Below, piece by piece: positions 33,972-44,754 of a DNA stretch of 64,000 nucleotides. Origin of the DNA: Omphiscola glabra (lineage: Eukaryota; Mollusca; Gastropoda; Lymnaeidae); assembly GCA_964017045.1 (NCBI GenBank), contig OZ024802.1, positions 7,796,413 through 7,860,412 of the forward strand, in the 5' to 3' direction. How positions within the stretch are numbered: the first letter of the stretch is position 1; each line of letters begins with the position of its first letter. The position numbers and the translations under genes were made by a program. A model generated the notes under the pieces. It saw only the letters and a program-made list of their open reading frames with translations, searched no databases and was not told where the DNA came from.

Positions 33972-34527
33972 TTCGAGACAATGACACTTGGGTGGTACTG
34001 TGAAACAATGACACTTGGGTGGTTATGTGAAACAATGACACGTGGGGTGGTACTGTGTAACAGTAACACTTGGGGAGGTACTGTGAAACAATGATACTTT
34101 AGGTGGTACAGTGAAACAATGACACTTGGGGCGGTACTGTGAAACAATGACACTTGAGGTGGTACTGTGAAACAATGACACCTGGGCTGGTACTGTGAAA
34201 CAATGACACTTGGGTGGTGATGTGAAACAATGACACGTGGGGTGGTACTGTGAAACAATGACACTTGGGTGGTTATGTGAAACAATAACACTTGGGGTGG
34301 TACAGTAAAACAATAACACTTGGGGTGGTACTGTGAAACAATGACACTTGGGGTGGAACTGTGAAACAATGACACTTGTGTGGTACTGTGAAACAAGGAC
34401 ACTTGGGTGGTTCTGTGAAACAATGACACTTGGGTGGTACTGTGAAACAATGACACTTTGGTGGTACTGTGAAACAATGACACTTTGGTGGTACTGTGAA
34501 ACAATGACACTTGGGTGGTACTGTAAA
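33972..34527. repeat. 27-28-bp minisatellite, about 20 copies
   Basis: The unit is about GGGTGGTACTGTGAAACAATGACACTT, with one or two G variants. Two leftover units reappear at 35325-35372 beyond a foreign 0.8 kb, so the array has been split. Confidence 0.93.
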
Positions 34528-34789
34528 AGGTGCAGATACACTTGAAGTTCAAATTGAATTTCCACTTGACGATGACATCTACTTTGGTACGATACAAGGT
34601 CACACAGTGCTCAGGCGCTTTACAAGACAATATCAGAATATTTTGTGCTGTCAACAAGTGGTAAAACAGTTACAGAAACGACTCACAGCTACGAGTATGC
34701 AATGTGTGTCAGAAAAGGTTTTGCGTGTTTCGACAAGTTCATCTCGACTTACGGTTAATTGTACTGAAGTGCCCTGACGTGTGTGTAGG
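34528..34789 (+). other. Unique island between arrays, with an open frame of unknown meaning
   Basis: After a CAG at 34531-34536, which could be a splice acceptor, the plus strand is open to a stop at 34775-34777. It gives about 80 residues including QIEFPLDDDIYFGTIQGH, QQVVKQLQKRL and EKVLRVSTSSSRLTV. The alternating hydrophobic pattern in the last part loosely recalls a PTB/PID-type strand-helix-strand, but I cannot place it in a family. Composition is more balanced than its neighbours. It may be an exon, a fragment of one moved into repeats, or chance. Confidence 0.25.
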
Positions 34790-34795
34790 CATTAA

Positions 34796-35318
34796 ACCTA
34801 AGTTCATCAAACTTTTTATGCCCGGACACAGTCAACGAACTTGTGAATTTAAATCCTATTGGCGGTATCGATACAGTCAACGAACTTATGAAGTTATATC
34901 CTATTTGCGGTATCGATACAGTCGGTTGAAAATACCTGCCCATTAACTTTTTATGCCCGGACACAGTCAACGAACTTGTGAATTTAAATCCTATTGGCGG
35001 TATCGATACAGTCAACGAACTTATGAAGTTATATCCTATTTGCGGTATCGATACAGTCGGTTGAACATACCTGCCCATTAACTTTTTATGCCCGGACACA
35101 GTCAACGAACTTATGAAATTAAATCCTATTAGCGGTATCGATACAGTCAACGAACTTATGATGTTATATCCTATTAGCGGTATCGATATAGTCAACGAAC
35201 TTATATAATTATATCCCATTAACCGTATGGATGCAGTCAGTTGAGCATACCTGCCAATTAACTTTTTATGCCCGGACACAGGCAACGAACTTTAAATTAT
35301 ATCCTATTAGCGGTATCG
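34796..35318. repeat. 45-bp monomer array with 135-bp higher-order repeat
   Basis: The monomer begins CAGTCAACGAACTTATGAAG and ends GCGGTATCGATA. Three monomers, the third degenerate (CAGTCGGTTGAAAATACCTG then CCCATTAACTTTTTATGCCC), form a 135-bp unit. Landmarks recur at 34820, 34955 and 35090, then at 35270, where an extra monomer makes 180 bp. Confidence 0.92.
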
Positions 35319-35324
35319 ACATAT

Positions 35325-35372
35325 GAGGTGGTACTGTGAAACAATGGCACTTAAGGTGGTACTGTTACAAAT
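35325..35372. repeat. Two stray units of the 27-bp minisatellite
   Basis: GAGGTGGTACTGTGAAACAA and TGGCACTTAAGGTGGTACTG match the array ending at 34527, placing the 34528-35324 sequence inside a formerly continuous array. Confidence 0.8.
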
Positions 35373-35479
35373 TCTTCTCGAATTCCTGCCCTTCCTATCT
35401 AACCGAACTTCTCTCTGTCTATTCACCCCTTCGACAGCTTCGCTCCTCCGCAGACACGCGTATTCTTTCTGTCCCCAAG
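35373..35479 (+). pseudogene. LINE ORF2 fragment at the head of the 49-bp array
   Basis: Nearly identical to 44300-44400 of the L2/CR1-like LINE: AATTCCTGCCCTTC.TATCTA, TCTCTCTGTCTATTCACCCC, TTCGACAGCTTCGCTCCTCC, CGCAGAC and CGTATTCTTTCTGTCCC. It leads without a break into the 49-bp tandem units. Confidence 0.88.
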
Positions 35480-36457
35480 ACTCGCACAAAAACATATGGT
35501 CAAAGATCTTTCTCTTTCTGTGCCCAAGACTCGCACAAAAACATATGGTCAAAGATCTTTCTCTTTCTTTGCCCTAGACTCGCACAAAAACATATGGGCA
35601 AAGATCTTTCTCTTTCTGTCCCCAAGACTCGCACAAAAACATATGGTCAAAGATCTTTCTCTTTCTGTGCCCAAGACTCACACAAAAACATATTATGAAA
35701 GATCTTTATCTTTCTGTCCCCAAGACTCGCACAAAAACATATGGTCAAAGATCTTTTTCTTTCTGTCCCCAAGACTCGCACAAAAACATATGGTCAAAGA
35801 TCTTTCTCTTTCTGTCCCCAAGACTCGCACAAAACATATGGTCAAAGATCTTTCTCTTTATGTCCCCAAGACTCGCACAAAAACATATGGTCAAAGATCT
35901 TTCTCTTTCTGTCCCCAAGACTCGCACAAAAACATATGGTCAAAGATCTTTCTCTTTCTGTGCCCTAGACTCGCACAAAAACATATGGTCAAAGATCTTT
36001 CTCTTTCTGTGCCCTAGACTCGCACAAAAACATATGGCCAAAGATCTTTCTCTTTCTGTTCCCAAGACTCGCACAAAAACATATGGTCAAAGATCTTTCT
36101 CTTTCTGTGCCCAAGACTCGCACAAAAACATATGGTCAAAGATCTTTCTCTTTCTGTCCCCAAGACTCGCACCAAAACATGTGGTCAAAGATCGTTCTCT
36201 TTCTGTCCCCAAGACTCGCACAAAAACATATGGTCAAAGATCTTTCTCTTTCTGTCCCCAAGACTCGCACAAAAACATATGGTCAAAGATCTTTCTCTTT
36301 CTGTCCCCAAGACTCGCACAAAAACATATGGTCAAAGATCTTTCTCTTTCTGTGCCCAAGACTCGCACAAAAACATATGGTCAAAGATCTTTCTCTTTCT
36401 GTCCCCAAGACTCGCACAAAAACATATGGTCAAAGATCTTTCTCTTTCTGTGCCCTA
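35480..36457. repeat. 49-bp minisatellite of about 20 copies, derived from LINE ORF2
   Basis: The unit runs GACTCGCACAAAAACATATG, GTCAAAGATCTTTCTCTTTC, TGTCCCCAA. It corresponds to 44401-44449 of the intact LINE, which encodes its TRTKTYGERSFSYCAP region. In that LINE the wording CTGTCCCTAA (44391) and CTGTGCCCCCAA (44440) are exactly 49 bases apart, the period of the array. The period is one more than a multiple of 3 and the unit lacks stops in all plus frames, so three long overlapping frames appear here. They are not genes. Copies alternate CTGTCCCC and CTGTGCCC, with a rare frame-breaking single-base deletion near 35832. Confidence 0.97.
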
Positions 36458-36544
36458 AAACAAAAATTACCAGCAACAATGAAATAAAATATATTTTATA
36501 ACAAACTACCAAATAGTCCTTTGTTAAACAATTTTATAAAAAAT

Positions 36545-36885
36545 ATTAGCTCGTGTCATTTACCGATTACAACTATTGGAACCTATAAAATATCGCTACG
36601 CTCGATATTTCTGATAATCGGTATATTTAAGGCTAATATTCTTAGAAGCTTACATTATTCGATTATAAATATCTTGATGTTTCGAAAATTTACGGATTAT
36701 GAGCCGAATCATTACTTCCTTTTTCATGTATCTGCCAGTTTTTATTCAATGCAAACTCACAGGTTTAAAGACTTTAATAACACTGTATTTAACTACAAAT
36801 TGCTTCAATTATTTGGTCTTTATTGTTCTCACTAATAATTAAACGTGAGCAATCTTTTCGTGTTTACAAATTATATTCTGGTTCT
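36545..36885 (+). repeat. Dispersed repeat family B, copy 3 (left part)
   Basis: TTACCGATTACAACTATTGG, AAATATCGCTACGCTCGATA and AAAGACTTTAATAACACTGT match the other B copies. It is interrupted at about 36886 by a LINE fragment and resumes at about 37075. Confidence 0.65.
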
Positions 36886-37078
36886 GGCTCTGGTAGGGTA
36901 CGTTGCTGCATCCATGTACTGGCGTAGATGCAATGGTTGGGGAAGCGATGCTGCCATCCTAACGGCTCCTAGCAGGTGCCAGGGCAGCCTTTAAGCTTTC
37001 GATCGATGTCGAGTTCACGGCGGTTTTGTCCAGGTGGTTCCAATGGATTATTGTGCGTGGGAAGAATGATTGTTTGTA
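36886..37078 (-). pseudogene. LINE ORF2 C-terminal fragment inside family B
   Basis: The minus strand from 37078 to a stop at 36959-36961 reads KQSFFPRTIIHWNHLDKTAV, then STSIESLKAAL. This is the characteristic S-F-F-P-R-T-I..W-N..L ending of many CR1/Jockey-group reverse transcriptase ORFs. Only the end of the ORF and a short 3' UTR remain. Confidence 0.7.
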
Positions 37079-37240
37079 ATAAAAGCATGGCATTTAAAGT
37101 AGGGAATGGTGTAAATTAAAAATTGAACGATGGCATTATGATTTAAAAATATATTTATTATTAGCAACTGTGTTTCAGCTATCTCTTGGGGTGGGGGGGG
37201 GGGGAGTAGTGCCCTTCCCCAATAGGACCACAATGTCTAC
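37075..37240 (+). repeat. Dispersed repeat family B, copy 3 (right part)
   Basis: AAAAGCATGGCATTTAAAGT and AATGGTGTAAATTAAAAATT match 27030-27075, continuing the copy split by the LINE fragment. A G-run lies at 37191-37204. Confidence 0.5.
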
Positions 37241-37309
37241 AACATATAAAATAAAAAAATAAAATTTTAAATGACAAAAGTGTCATTTTTAAACAGTTTT
37301 GAAAGCATA

Positions 37310-37382
37310 GTAACTGGTGCCTTTAACAGATTACAATTAGTGGAATCTATAAAATATCGCTAGGATCGATTTGATGATCAGT
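37310..37382 (+). repeat. Dispersed repeat family B, copy 4 (start only)
   Basis: ACTGGTGCCTTTAACAGATT, then ACAATTAGTGGAATCTATAA and ATATCGCT; it ends abruptly where family A copy 3 begins. Confidence 0.6.
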
Positions 37383-37384
37383 AC

Positions 37385-37936
37385 AGAATTGATTGCTTTT
37401 TAAATAGCTAAAATTAAATAAAAATTTAGCATTGTATTTTTAATATTTAATATGTTTTCACTTTTTTTTCATTCCAAAAATATACTTTTATGAAAATTAT
37501 AAAGTAGTAAAAACTTAACCTTTAAATATACTTTTAATAAGAAAATTTTAAACGGAGCTATTGCATGGGTGGATGGAATTTAATCAAATACTTATAACAT
37601 TTCAGTTTGTGTGTGACATAAATAAGTAGGTTTCTGAATAGATAAAACCATTTTTACAAATTTGCTTTTGGGACCGGAAGACTTAATTAAATATTTGTTT
37701 AAGGCAGCTATATAAATATAATTTCAAACATAGATATTGCATGGGTGGATCAATCGCTACAAGTGTGTGAACTAAATTTAGAAAATCCATGCTCCTTACG
37801 TATGCTGCATGCTCACGTGTCGAAAAAGCTTCTAATTCATTTGTAAGCGAACCAGACGGAAAAAAATTTATATTTAAAAATTACTTCAATATTTTTGCTT
37901 TGAGTGGCATAGCAACGCATGCCGGGTTCTCGCTAG
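37385..37936 (+). mobile_element. Family A element, copy 3, lacking the microsatellite
   Basis: Matches the flanks of family A: 37385-37550 resembles about 3380-3540 and 37550-37936 resembles about 5395-5810. The whole middle, microsatellite included, is missing. It has the same Helitron-like 3' end (GGCAT..ATGCC stem, then CTAG 37933-37936 followed by T). Confidence 0.75.
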
Positions 37937-38149
37937 TAATTTAAAAGTGATATAAGTTTGATAGGTAATTGGCAAAAAATCATGTAGGTTGAGTAAAAAA
38001 AATTATCACGCTGATGTTTGTCTTTCACTGAAATTTCCCAAAGAGAAAATTTTGTTTTATCAACTAATTTCTTATCATACTATTAGATATTAGTGTGGCC
38101 AGGTCGAGACCATTTTTTTCTTTCTTTTTTCAGTCATACGGTCGTTTCT

Positions 38150-38375
38150 ATGGCTGCGCACAGTCATTTCTCTGGCTACATACAGTCATTTCTCTGGCTG
38201 CATTACAGTCATTTCTCTGGCTGCATTACAGTCATTTTTCTGGCTACATACAGTTATTTTTTTTTGGTACATTCAGTTGTTTGTCTGGCTACATACAGTA
38301 GTTTCTCTGGCTACATACAGTCATTCTCTGGCTACATACAGTCGTTTCTCTGGCTACATTCAGTTGTTACTCTGA
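38150..38375. repeat. 22-bp tandem repeat, about 10 copies
   Basis: The unit is about CAGTCATTTCTCTGGCTACATA. Confidence 0.9.
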
Positions 38376-38565
38376 ACACAGTAACACATTTTAGTCCTGT
38401 ATGTTTTATTATTGATCTTGAACTTAACACAAGACCTTCTTGTATTTGGACAAAAGTTTGATCAACAAATAATAGCAATAAAACCCATAAACTTAGCATT
38501 TAATGTACCCCAGTCCACCCCAAAATGAAAGTAGATTAAAGCAGGTTAACCTTTATGTACGTGAA

Positions 38566-38942
38566 GAAATACATTGTTATCAAGAAATACATTGTTATCA
38601 AGAAATACATTGTTATCAAGAAATATATTGTTATCAAGAAATACATTGTTATCAAGAAATACATTGTTATCAAGAAATACATGGTTATCAAGAAATACAT
38701 TGTTATCAAGAAATACATTGTTATCAAAAAATACATTGTTATAAAAAAAATACATTGTTATCAAGAAATACATTGTTATCAAGAAATACATTGTTATTAA
38801 AAAAAATACATTGTTATCAAAAATACATTGTTATAAAAATACATTGTTATAAAAAATACATTGTTATCAAGAAATACATTGTTATCAAGAAATGTATTGT
38901 TATCAAGAAATACAATGTTATCAAGAAATACATTGTTATCAA
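38566..38942. repeat. 18-bp minisatellite (AAGAAATACATTGTTATC), about 21 copies
   Basis: Nearly perfect left half; the right half has single-base A-run indels. The KKYIVI-type frames on both strands are artefacts. Confidence 0.95.
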
Positions 38943-38945
38943 GCC

Positions 38946-39436
38946 AAAGTGTCCGTATAAGACCTTTTGGGAGATTTAAAGGGGGGGGGGGTTTATGGTA
39001 CTCTTTTTAATTACGTTTTACTGGATATTAAAGCGTGGAAAGTTATAATAGAAAATAGGGAGGGGAGAGTTGCGAGCAGTGCAGGTGGTCTCACGAATCT
39101 ATTGACCTGTGTCATCAAGTACATTTTGGAGATGCGATATCACTAAATTTATAAACATAGATCTCATGGCCGAACTGCTAATTGTTTTCCAGGACAGTCG
39201 ATACCCAAGACAGATATTGAATGCAATTGTCATCCAGGGGCCGCGGCTGTGGACGGAGCTTACGAAAACAGAATTTTGTTCACAGTGGGTTTATTTGCAC
39301 ATGGGATTCATTGGCACAAATATTGTTGAAGTATCACCGTGTTGTGGTTGATCACTTAACCCGAGGCTTCAGCTGGCCATGGAGAATTGCAATGTTGTCT
39401 CTCGACGACCCGACCACCTCGGAGAACAACCGTGTT
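38946..39436. other. Unique stretch with a weak exon-like segment
   Basis: A good acceptor-like TTGTTTTCCAG ends at 39192. After it, one frame reads QSIPKTDIECNCHPGAAAVD then AYENRILFTVG and stops at about 39344. It is GC-richer than its surroundings. Nothing is recognised and the evidence is too thin for a gene call. Confidence 0.2.
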
Positions 39437-39955
39437 GTTGTATGTTTGACTGTTGTATGTTTGACTGTTGTATGTTTAGCTAGTTGTATGTTTGACTGTT
39501 GTATGTTTGGCTAGTTGTATGTTTGACTGTTGTATGTTTGGCTAGTTGTATGTTTGACTGTTGTATGTTTAGCTAGTTGTATGTTTGACTGTTGTATGTT
39601 TGGCTAGTTGTATGTTTGACTGTTGTATGTTTAGCTAGTTGTATGTTTGACTGTTGTATGTTTGGCTAGTTGTATGTTTGACTGTTGTATGTTTAGCTAG
39701 TTGTATGTTGACTAGTTGGATGTTTAGCTAGTTGTATGTTGACTAGTTGGATGTTTGGCTAGGTGGTTGTTCGGCTAGTTTGATGTTTGGCTAGTTGTAT
39801 GTTTGGCTAGTTGGATGTCTGGCTAGTTGGATGTCTGGCTAGTTGGATGTCTGGCTAGTTGGATGTCTGGCTAGTTGTGTGCCTGGTTAGTTGGATGTTC
39901 GCTTGTTTTGATGTTTGGCTAGTTGGATGTTCGGTTAATTGGCTGGTTGGATGTT
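39437..39955. repeat. 15-16-bp repeat with 31-bp alternating higher-order pattern
   Basis: TGTTTGACTGTTGTA alternates with TGTTTGGCTAGTTGTA over 39450-39710, giving a 31-bp two-unit repeat. Further right only the GGCTAGTTGGATGTCT type persists. Confidence 0.9.
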
Positions 39956-40764
39956 GATTAAATCCAGTGCTCTAAAGATGGATAGAAAAATATGATCGAC
40001 GACTTACGTAAAGTCGATGATGGGTCCTATTATTTTATACTACTTATGACATGCTAATAATAATAGTTATAACACATTCGGTTCACTTAATATTATCTTT
40101 ATTCTAGCCTATATACCTGGCTTTGCTCGGGTTTGTATTTTAAAAAAAAAACAAAAAAAAATTAAAAAGTGTTATACAAAACACGAAACGAAAAACACTC
40201 TCGCTGAAGTAACCTTTAAAATATAAATGTTCCCTATAAATGGCCCGGAATATAACAAGTCTTGTAAACGTTGAATTTTTTTGGCTCATCCCATTACGGT
40301 TAATATTCATGAAACCGTAGCACCTGCCATTGTGTGCGGGTGTACAAGCATTCTTACCAGGAGTCCAAGCACATTGGTTTTCGAGCCATGCCTTGCCTGA
40401 TTGTGATGTCACCAACCATTCGGCTAATTTCCTGGTTGTGATTATGATCCCATTCTTGAGACTTTCATTCAAAGCTCAGGTTTGATACTGCAACACTGCT
40501 GTGCGATTATCCAATGCCAGTAATAGAATTGTGACAAAAACTTACTTTGTCTGGTTTTCAGGGAGCTGATAATGAATGTACAGCATGTAAACAATTATGG
40601 ACTGATATGATTCCGTGTATAATAAATGACGTCATTGAGACATTGCCATCCTCTTAAAATGCACGAAGTTATATCATGACTTAAAGATGTTTGGTGCTAA
40701 ATCTCAAACTTGGGATTCTCCTCTCCAAAAACCCATCTTATATAAGGGTGACTAAACATTTCAA
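39956..40764. other. Non-coding stretch with a weak Helitron-like end
   Basis: At 40104-40130 the reverse complement reads CCCGAGCAAAGCCAGG, then TATATAGG and CTAG. This resembles a Helitron 3' end but is followed by A instead of T. No gene is supported; the 110-codon minus frame at 40140-40472 has no recognisable domain. Confidence 0.3.
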
Positions 40765-41215
40765 AAACAGAACCCCTAGGTCGTTAAACCCTTAGGTCGT
40801 TGAACCCTTAGGTTGTTGAACCCTTAGGTCGTTGAACCATTAGGTCGTTAAACCCTTAGGTTGTTGAACCCTTAGGTCGTTGAACCATTAGGTCGTTAAA
40901 CCCTTAGGTCATTGAACCTTTAGGTCGTTAAACCCTTAGGTCGTTAAACTCCTAGGTCGTTAAACCTTTAGGTCTTTAAACCCCTGGGTCGTTAAAACCC
41001 TGGTTCATTAAACTCTTAGGTTGTTAAACCCTTAGGTCGTTAAACCCCTAGGTCGTTAAACCCTTAGGTCGTTGAACCCTTAGGTCGTTAAACCCTTAGG
41101 TCTTTAAACCCCTAGGTCGTTAAACCCTTAGGTTGTTAAACCCTTAGGTCGTTAAACCCTTAGGTCATTAAACCCTTATGTCGTTAAACCCCTAGGTCGT
41201 TAAACCCTTAGGTAC
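40765..41215. repeat. 16-bp minisatellite (TTAGGTCGTTAAACCC), about 28 copies
   Basis: Variants TTGAACCC, GTTGTT and CCTAGG are scattered through it. Confidence 0.95.
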
Positions 41216-41414
41216 CACCAAGCGGTATTTCTGCATACGGCTGTACTATGTGGTACTTGTAATTATGTGCAGCTTCCCATTTGCAACGCAATTATCTATA
41301 GTGCATTAAAATGTTACGTTATATTTTCTTATACAGGTGACCAGTCTGCTTGATGCACACCTAAAAGGAATACCCCACGTCTTAAAGTTCACAAAAATGG
41401 GATATACTTTCTCT

Positions 41415-41632
41415 TCCCTTTATCCATGTAGTCATTTTAGTTGTGTTCAATGGGGACTTCCCTCCATCAATGTAGTCATTTTAGTTGTGTTCAATGGGGA
41501 CTTCCCTCCATCAATGTAGTCATTTTAGGTGTGTTCAATGGGGACTTCCCTCCATCAATGTAGTCATTTTAGTTGCGTTCAATCGGGACTTCCCTCCATC
41601 AATGTAGTCATTTTAGGTGTGTTCAATGTAGA
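41415..41632. repeat. 44-bp tandem repeat, about 5 copies
   Basis: The unit starts CCTCCATCAATGTAGTCATT and ends CAATGGGGACTTC. Confidence 0.93.
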
Positions 41633-41771
41633 CTTATCCCTTTAATTACATTATATTCTTTTCGTTGTTTAGATCATCTGTGAAATCTATTAAAATTTTG
41701 TTGTTTTTTAAAGTTTAATGTTTTATGAAATGGAAGATTTAGCCCAACCGTCTTTACTTTTTTCGTCTCAG

Positions 41772-41912
41772 CTGAAGCTTCAATCTACTTGTTTAATTTG
41801 ATAGGAGATAAAGCTTCAATCTACTTCTTTAATCTGATAGGATATGAAGCTTCAAACTACTTCTTTAATCTGATAGGAGATGAAGCTCCAATCTACTTCT
41901 TTCATGGCTCGG
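41772..41912. repeat. 36-bp tandem repeat, about 4 copies
   Basis: The unit starts GAAGCTTCAATCTACTTCTT and ends TCTGATAGGAGAT. Confidence 0.9.
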
Positions 41913-42074
41913 CTTCCAAATACTACAAGAACCATTCTGAATGATTTGATAATTACTTGTTCACAATTTTTATTTGTGATATAATATTATAGTCAAAAAA
42001 GATCTCCGACACTTCTTTCATTTTGACAAATAGTATTGTCAACTGAAACAATCTTTACATTTACCTCACGGTGT

Positions 42075-42480
42075 CTAGACAGACGCGTCAGATAATTATG
42101 TAGACAGACGCTCCATATTATCCTGTAGACAGACGCCTCAGAAAATCCTGTAGACAGACGCCCCAGATAATCTTGTAGACAGGCGCCCCAGATAATCCTA
42201 TAGACAGATGCCCCAGAATTATCCTTTCAAATGACACCCCAGATTGATCATGTAGTCAGACGCCCCAGATTTATCCTGTCGACAGACGCCCCATATAGAT
42301 CCTGTAGTCATACTCCCCCATATTGATCTTGTAGATAGACGCCCCATATTTATCCCTGTAGACAGACGCCCCATATAGATCCTGTAGTCAGACGCCCCAT
42401 ATTGATCCTGTAGACAGACGCCCCATATTGATCACAGTATACAGACGCCTCAGCTTGATCCAGTGTTGTAACTCCCCACA
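42075..42480. repeat. About 27-bp tandem repeat, 14-15 diverged copies
   Basis: Copies resemble CCTGTAGACAGACGCCCCATATTGAT, with indels. Confidence 0.88.
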
Positions 42481-42779
42481 TTGATCCTGAGATCTGGAAA
42501 GACATCACTAGCTAGCACAAAAGCAGAGATAATAATATTCCTTTTACCCGATAAAATTATCGGGCATTAAGAATTCGTAAATAGGCTTTCTCGGCCCCCA
42601 GGTCTGTCCAGACTCTCCGCCACAAGGGAGCCATCTGACAACTATGTCACGAAGAACCACTGTGCCTTCGGTCCAATTATGTTGTTTCAAGAATACAAAT
42701 GGCTGTTTCTTTTTCTTTTTACCAATGTAACATTTCAGCTATAATTCTATTTTACAGTTTTATATTTAATTTTATACTT

Positions 42780-44750
42780 TTAGTTTTTTGGCAGACGTCA
42801 CCAAGATCTTTCTACTCGCCTTACCTCATCCTTATTTCCATCTCGTATCAACAAATCTAAACATCATTGTAGCCCTTCTATCCCCCCCCCCGGCCCCGTT
42901 CATCCAATCACTTAAATAATAAAACAACGACATATTTTGTTAACAAATAGGATTTTTAAAAATAGTCAAAACCATTAATCCCATGATCTAAACTCCGGAG
43001 GTCAAAATTACTATTCTGGAGTCTAAGCCTACGTCATGTTCTTTGGATCCCATCCCCACCCCCCTGTTGGTTGAGTCGTTAGATCATTTGTTCCCAACGA
43101 TAACCAACATAGTCAATGAAAGCTTGTCATCGGGCACTGTTCCATCTATTTGTAAGTCAGCTGTCATCAAACCATTGCTTAAGAAGCCTGGTCTGGATGA
43201 AAATAATTTTAAAAACTATAGACCTGTATCTAACTTATCATTTTTGTCTAAAGTCATTGAAAAACTAGTTCTAAAACAACTTTTTGCTTACTTAAATGAC
43301 AACTCTCTTCTCAGTCCTAATCAATCAGCCTATAGACCTTTCCATAGCACTGAGACGGCTCTCTTGAAAGTCACCAATGACCTCTTGCTTGCATTGGACA
43401 GTGGTGATGTCTCCCTCCTGATCCTCTTGGACCTCAGTGCGGCCTTTGACACTGTCGACCATGAAACCCTTTAAAAAACGCTTGAAAATTACTTTGGCAT
43501 TTCTGGTTCTGTTTTGTCTTGGTTTAGGTCGTTCCTCTCCGATAGAACGCAGGCAGTCGCTGTCGATGGCTGTATCTCCAGCAGTGCTGACTTGGTGTAT
43601 GGAGTGCCACCGGGGTCCGTTTTGGGCCCGGTTCTATTTACAATGTATACCAGGCCACTGCTCCTCTTGCTCGAGAGGCATGCTGTGGGGAGCCAGTCTT
43701 TCGCGGATGATACGCAACTATACAAGCATACCCATCCCTCTCTTGTAGATTCAGCTGTCCGGACTTTGCAGGAGTGTATTGGTGATGTCAAGTCATGGAT
43801 GACACTCAGCAAGTTGAAACTTAACGATGACAAAACGGAAGCACTTCTTATTCATGATCACAAATCATCCTCTAACTCAGCTCTCCCCACCTCATTTCAA
43901 GTAGGTAACTCAGACATACAGTTTACATACTCAACTAGGAATCTTGGTTATATTCTGTCTAACAACATGTCTCTAGATAAACATATATCTCACATTTGTC
44001 GCTCTGCATACACTGCTATCAGTCAGATCAGCTCCATCCGCCACTACCTCACAGTTAGTGCAACAAAAACCTTAGTCTGTGCTCTTGTTCTCTCTCGTCT
44101 TGACTACTGCAATTATCTTCTGCCAGGCTCACCAAAACACTACTTAGAAAGATTACAAAAGGTTCAAAACTCAGCTGCTAGGCTAGTTTTAAAGGCAAAA
44201 AAACGTGATCACGTCACACCACTACTTCATTCACTTCATTGGCTCCCTGTACAAGCACGGATTGATTATAAACTCTCTGTTCTGTGCCACCACTTTTTCT
44301 CAAATTCCTGCCCTTCATATCTAACCGAAATTCTCTCTGTCTATTCACCCCTTCGACAGCTTCGCTCCTCCGCAGACGATCGTATTCTTTCTGTCCCTAA
44401 GACTCGCACAAAAACATACGGTGAAAGATCTTTCTCTTACTGTGCCCCCAAACAATGGAATTCTCTTCCACTACACATCAGAAATATATCAACCATCACA
44501 GCCTTCAAAACTGTACTCAAAACACACCTCTTTAAACTTTACTATCCTGACTGATTCCCCCTCTGAAAGTTAAACGATGCTGCTGAGTGCCGTCCATGGC
44601 TTCACATGTAAATTGTTATGGAATGGTTGGTTTTTAATTAATATTTTTTAAGTTCATTTTAATTTGCATGTACAGCGTGGTGAGCCCAGCCCTAGGCTGG
44701 GGTACCACGCTATAGAAAACTACCCATAATAATAAAAAAATAATAATATC
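42780..44750 (+). pseudogene. L2/CR1-like LINE, 5'-truncated, reverse transcriptase ORF with one in-frame stop
   Basis: From 42987 to 44554 one frame is open except for a TAA at 43472-43474, just after the AFDTVDH motif. It encodes most of a non-LTR reverse transcriptase. Motifs in order: [57 protein letters not shown] (catalytic D); PPGSVLGPVLFT; FADDTQLY (43700-43723, the catalytic FADD box); KLKLNDDKTE; LGYILSNNMSLDKHI; SRLDYCNYLL; RLQKVQNSAARLV; LHWLPVQARIDYKL; TRTKTYGERSFSYCAPKQWN; and the FKTVLKTHLFKLYY ending. Upstream bases 42785-42890 look like frameshifted ORF remnant. The endonuclease domain is missing. A 3' UTR and AATAAT tail (44725-44748) complete the 3' end. It is clearly young: only one stop over 1.5 kb. 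It is the source family of 23978-24564 and of the 49-bp array. Confidence 0.93.
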
Positions 44751-44754
44751 CACG

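Noticed and set aside
35496..36501. Up to 268-codon frames of KTRTKTYGQRSFSF type in all three plus frames
   Set aside because: The period of 49 rotates one stop-free unit through three frames. The peptide is LINE ORF2 wording repeated, not a repeat protein gene.
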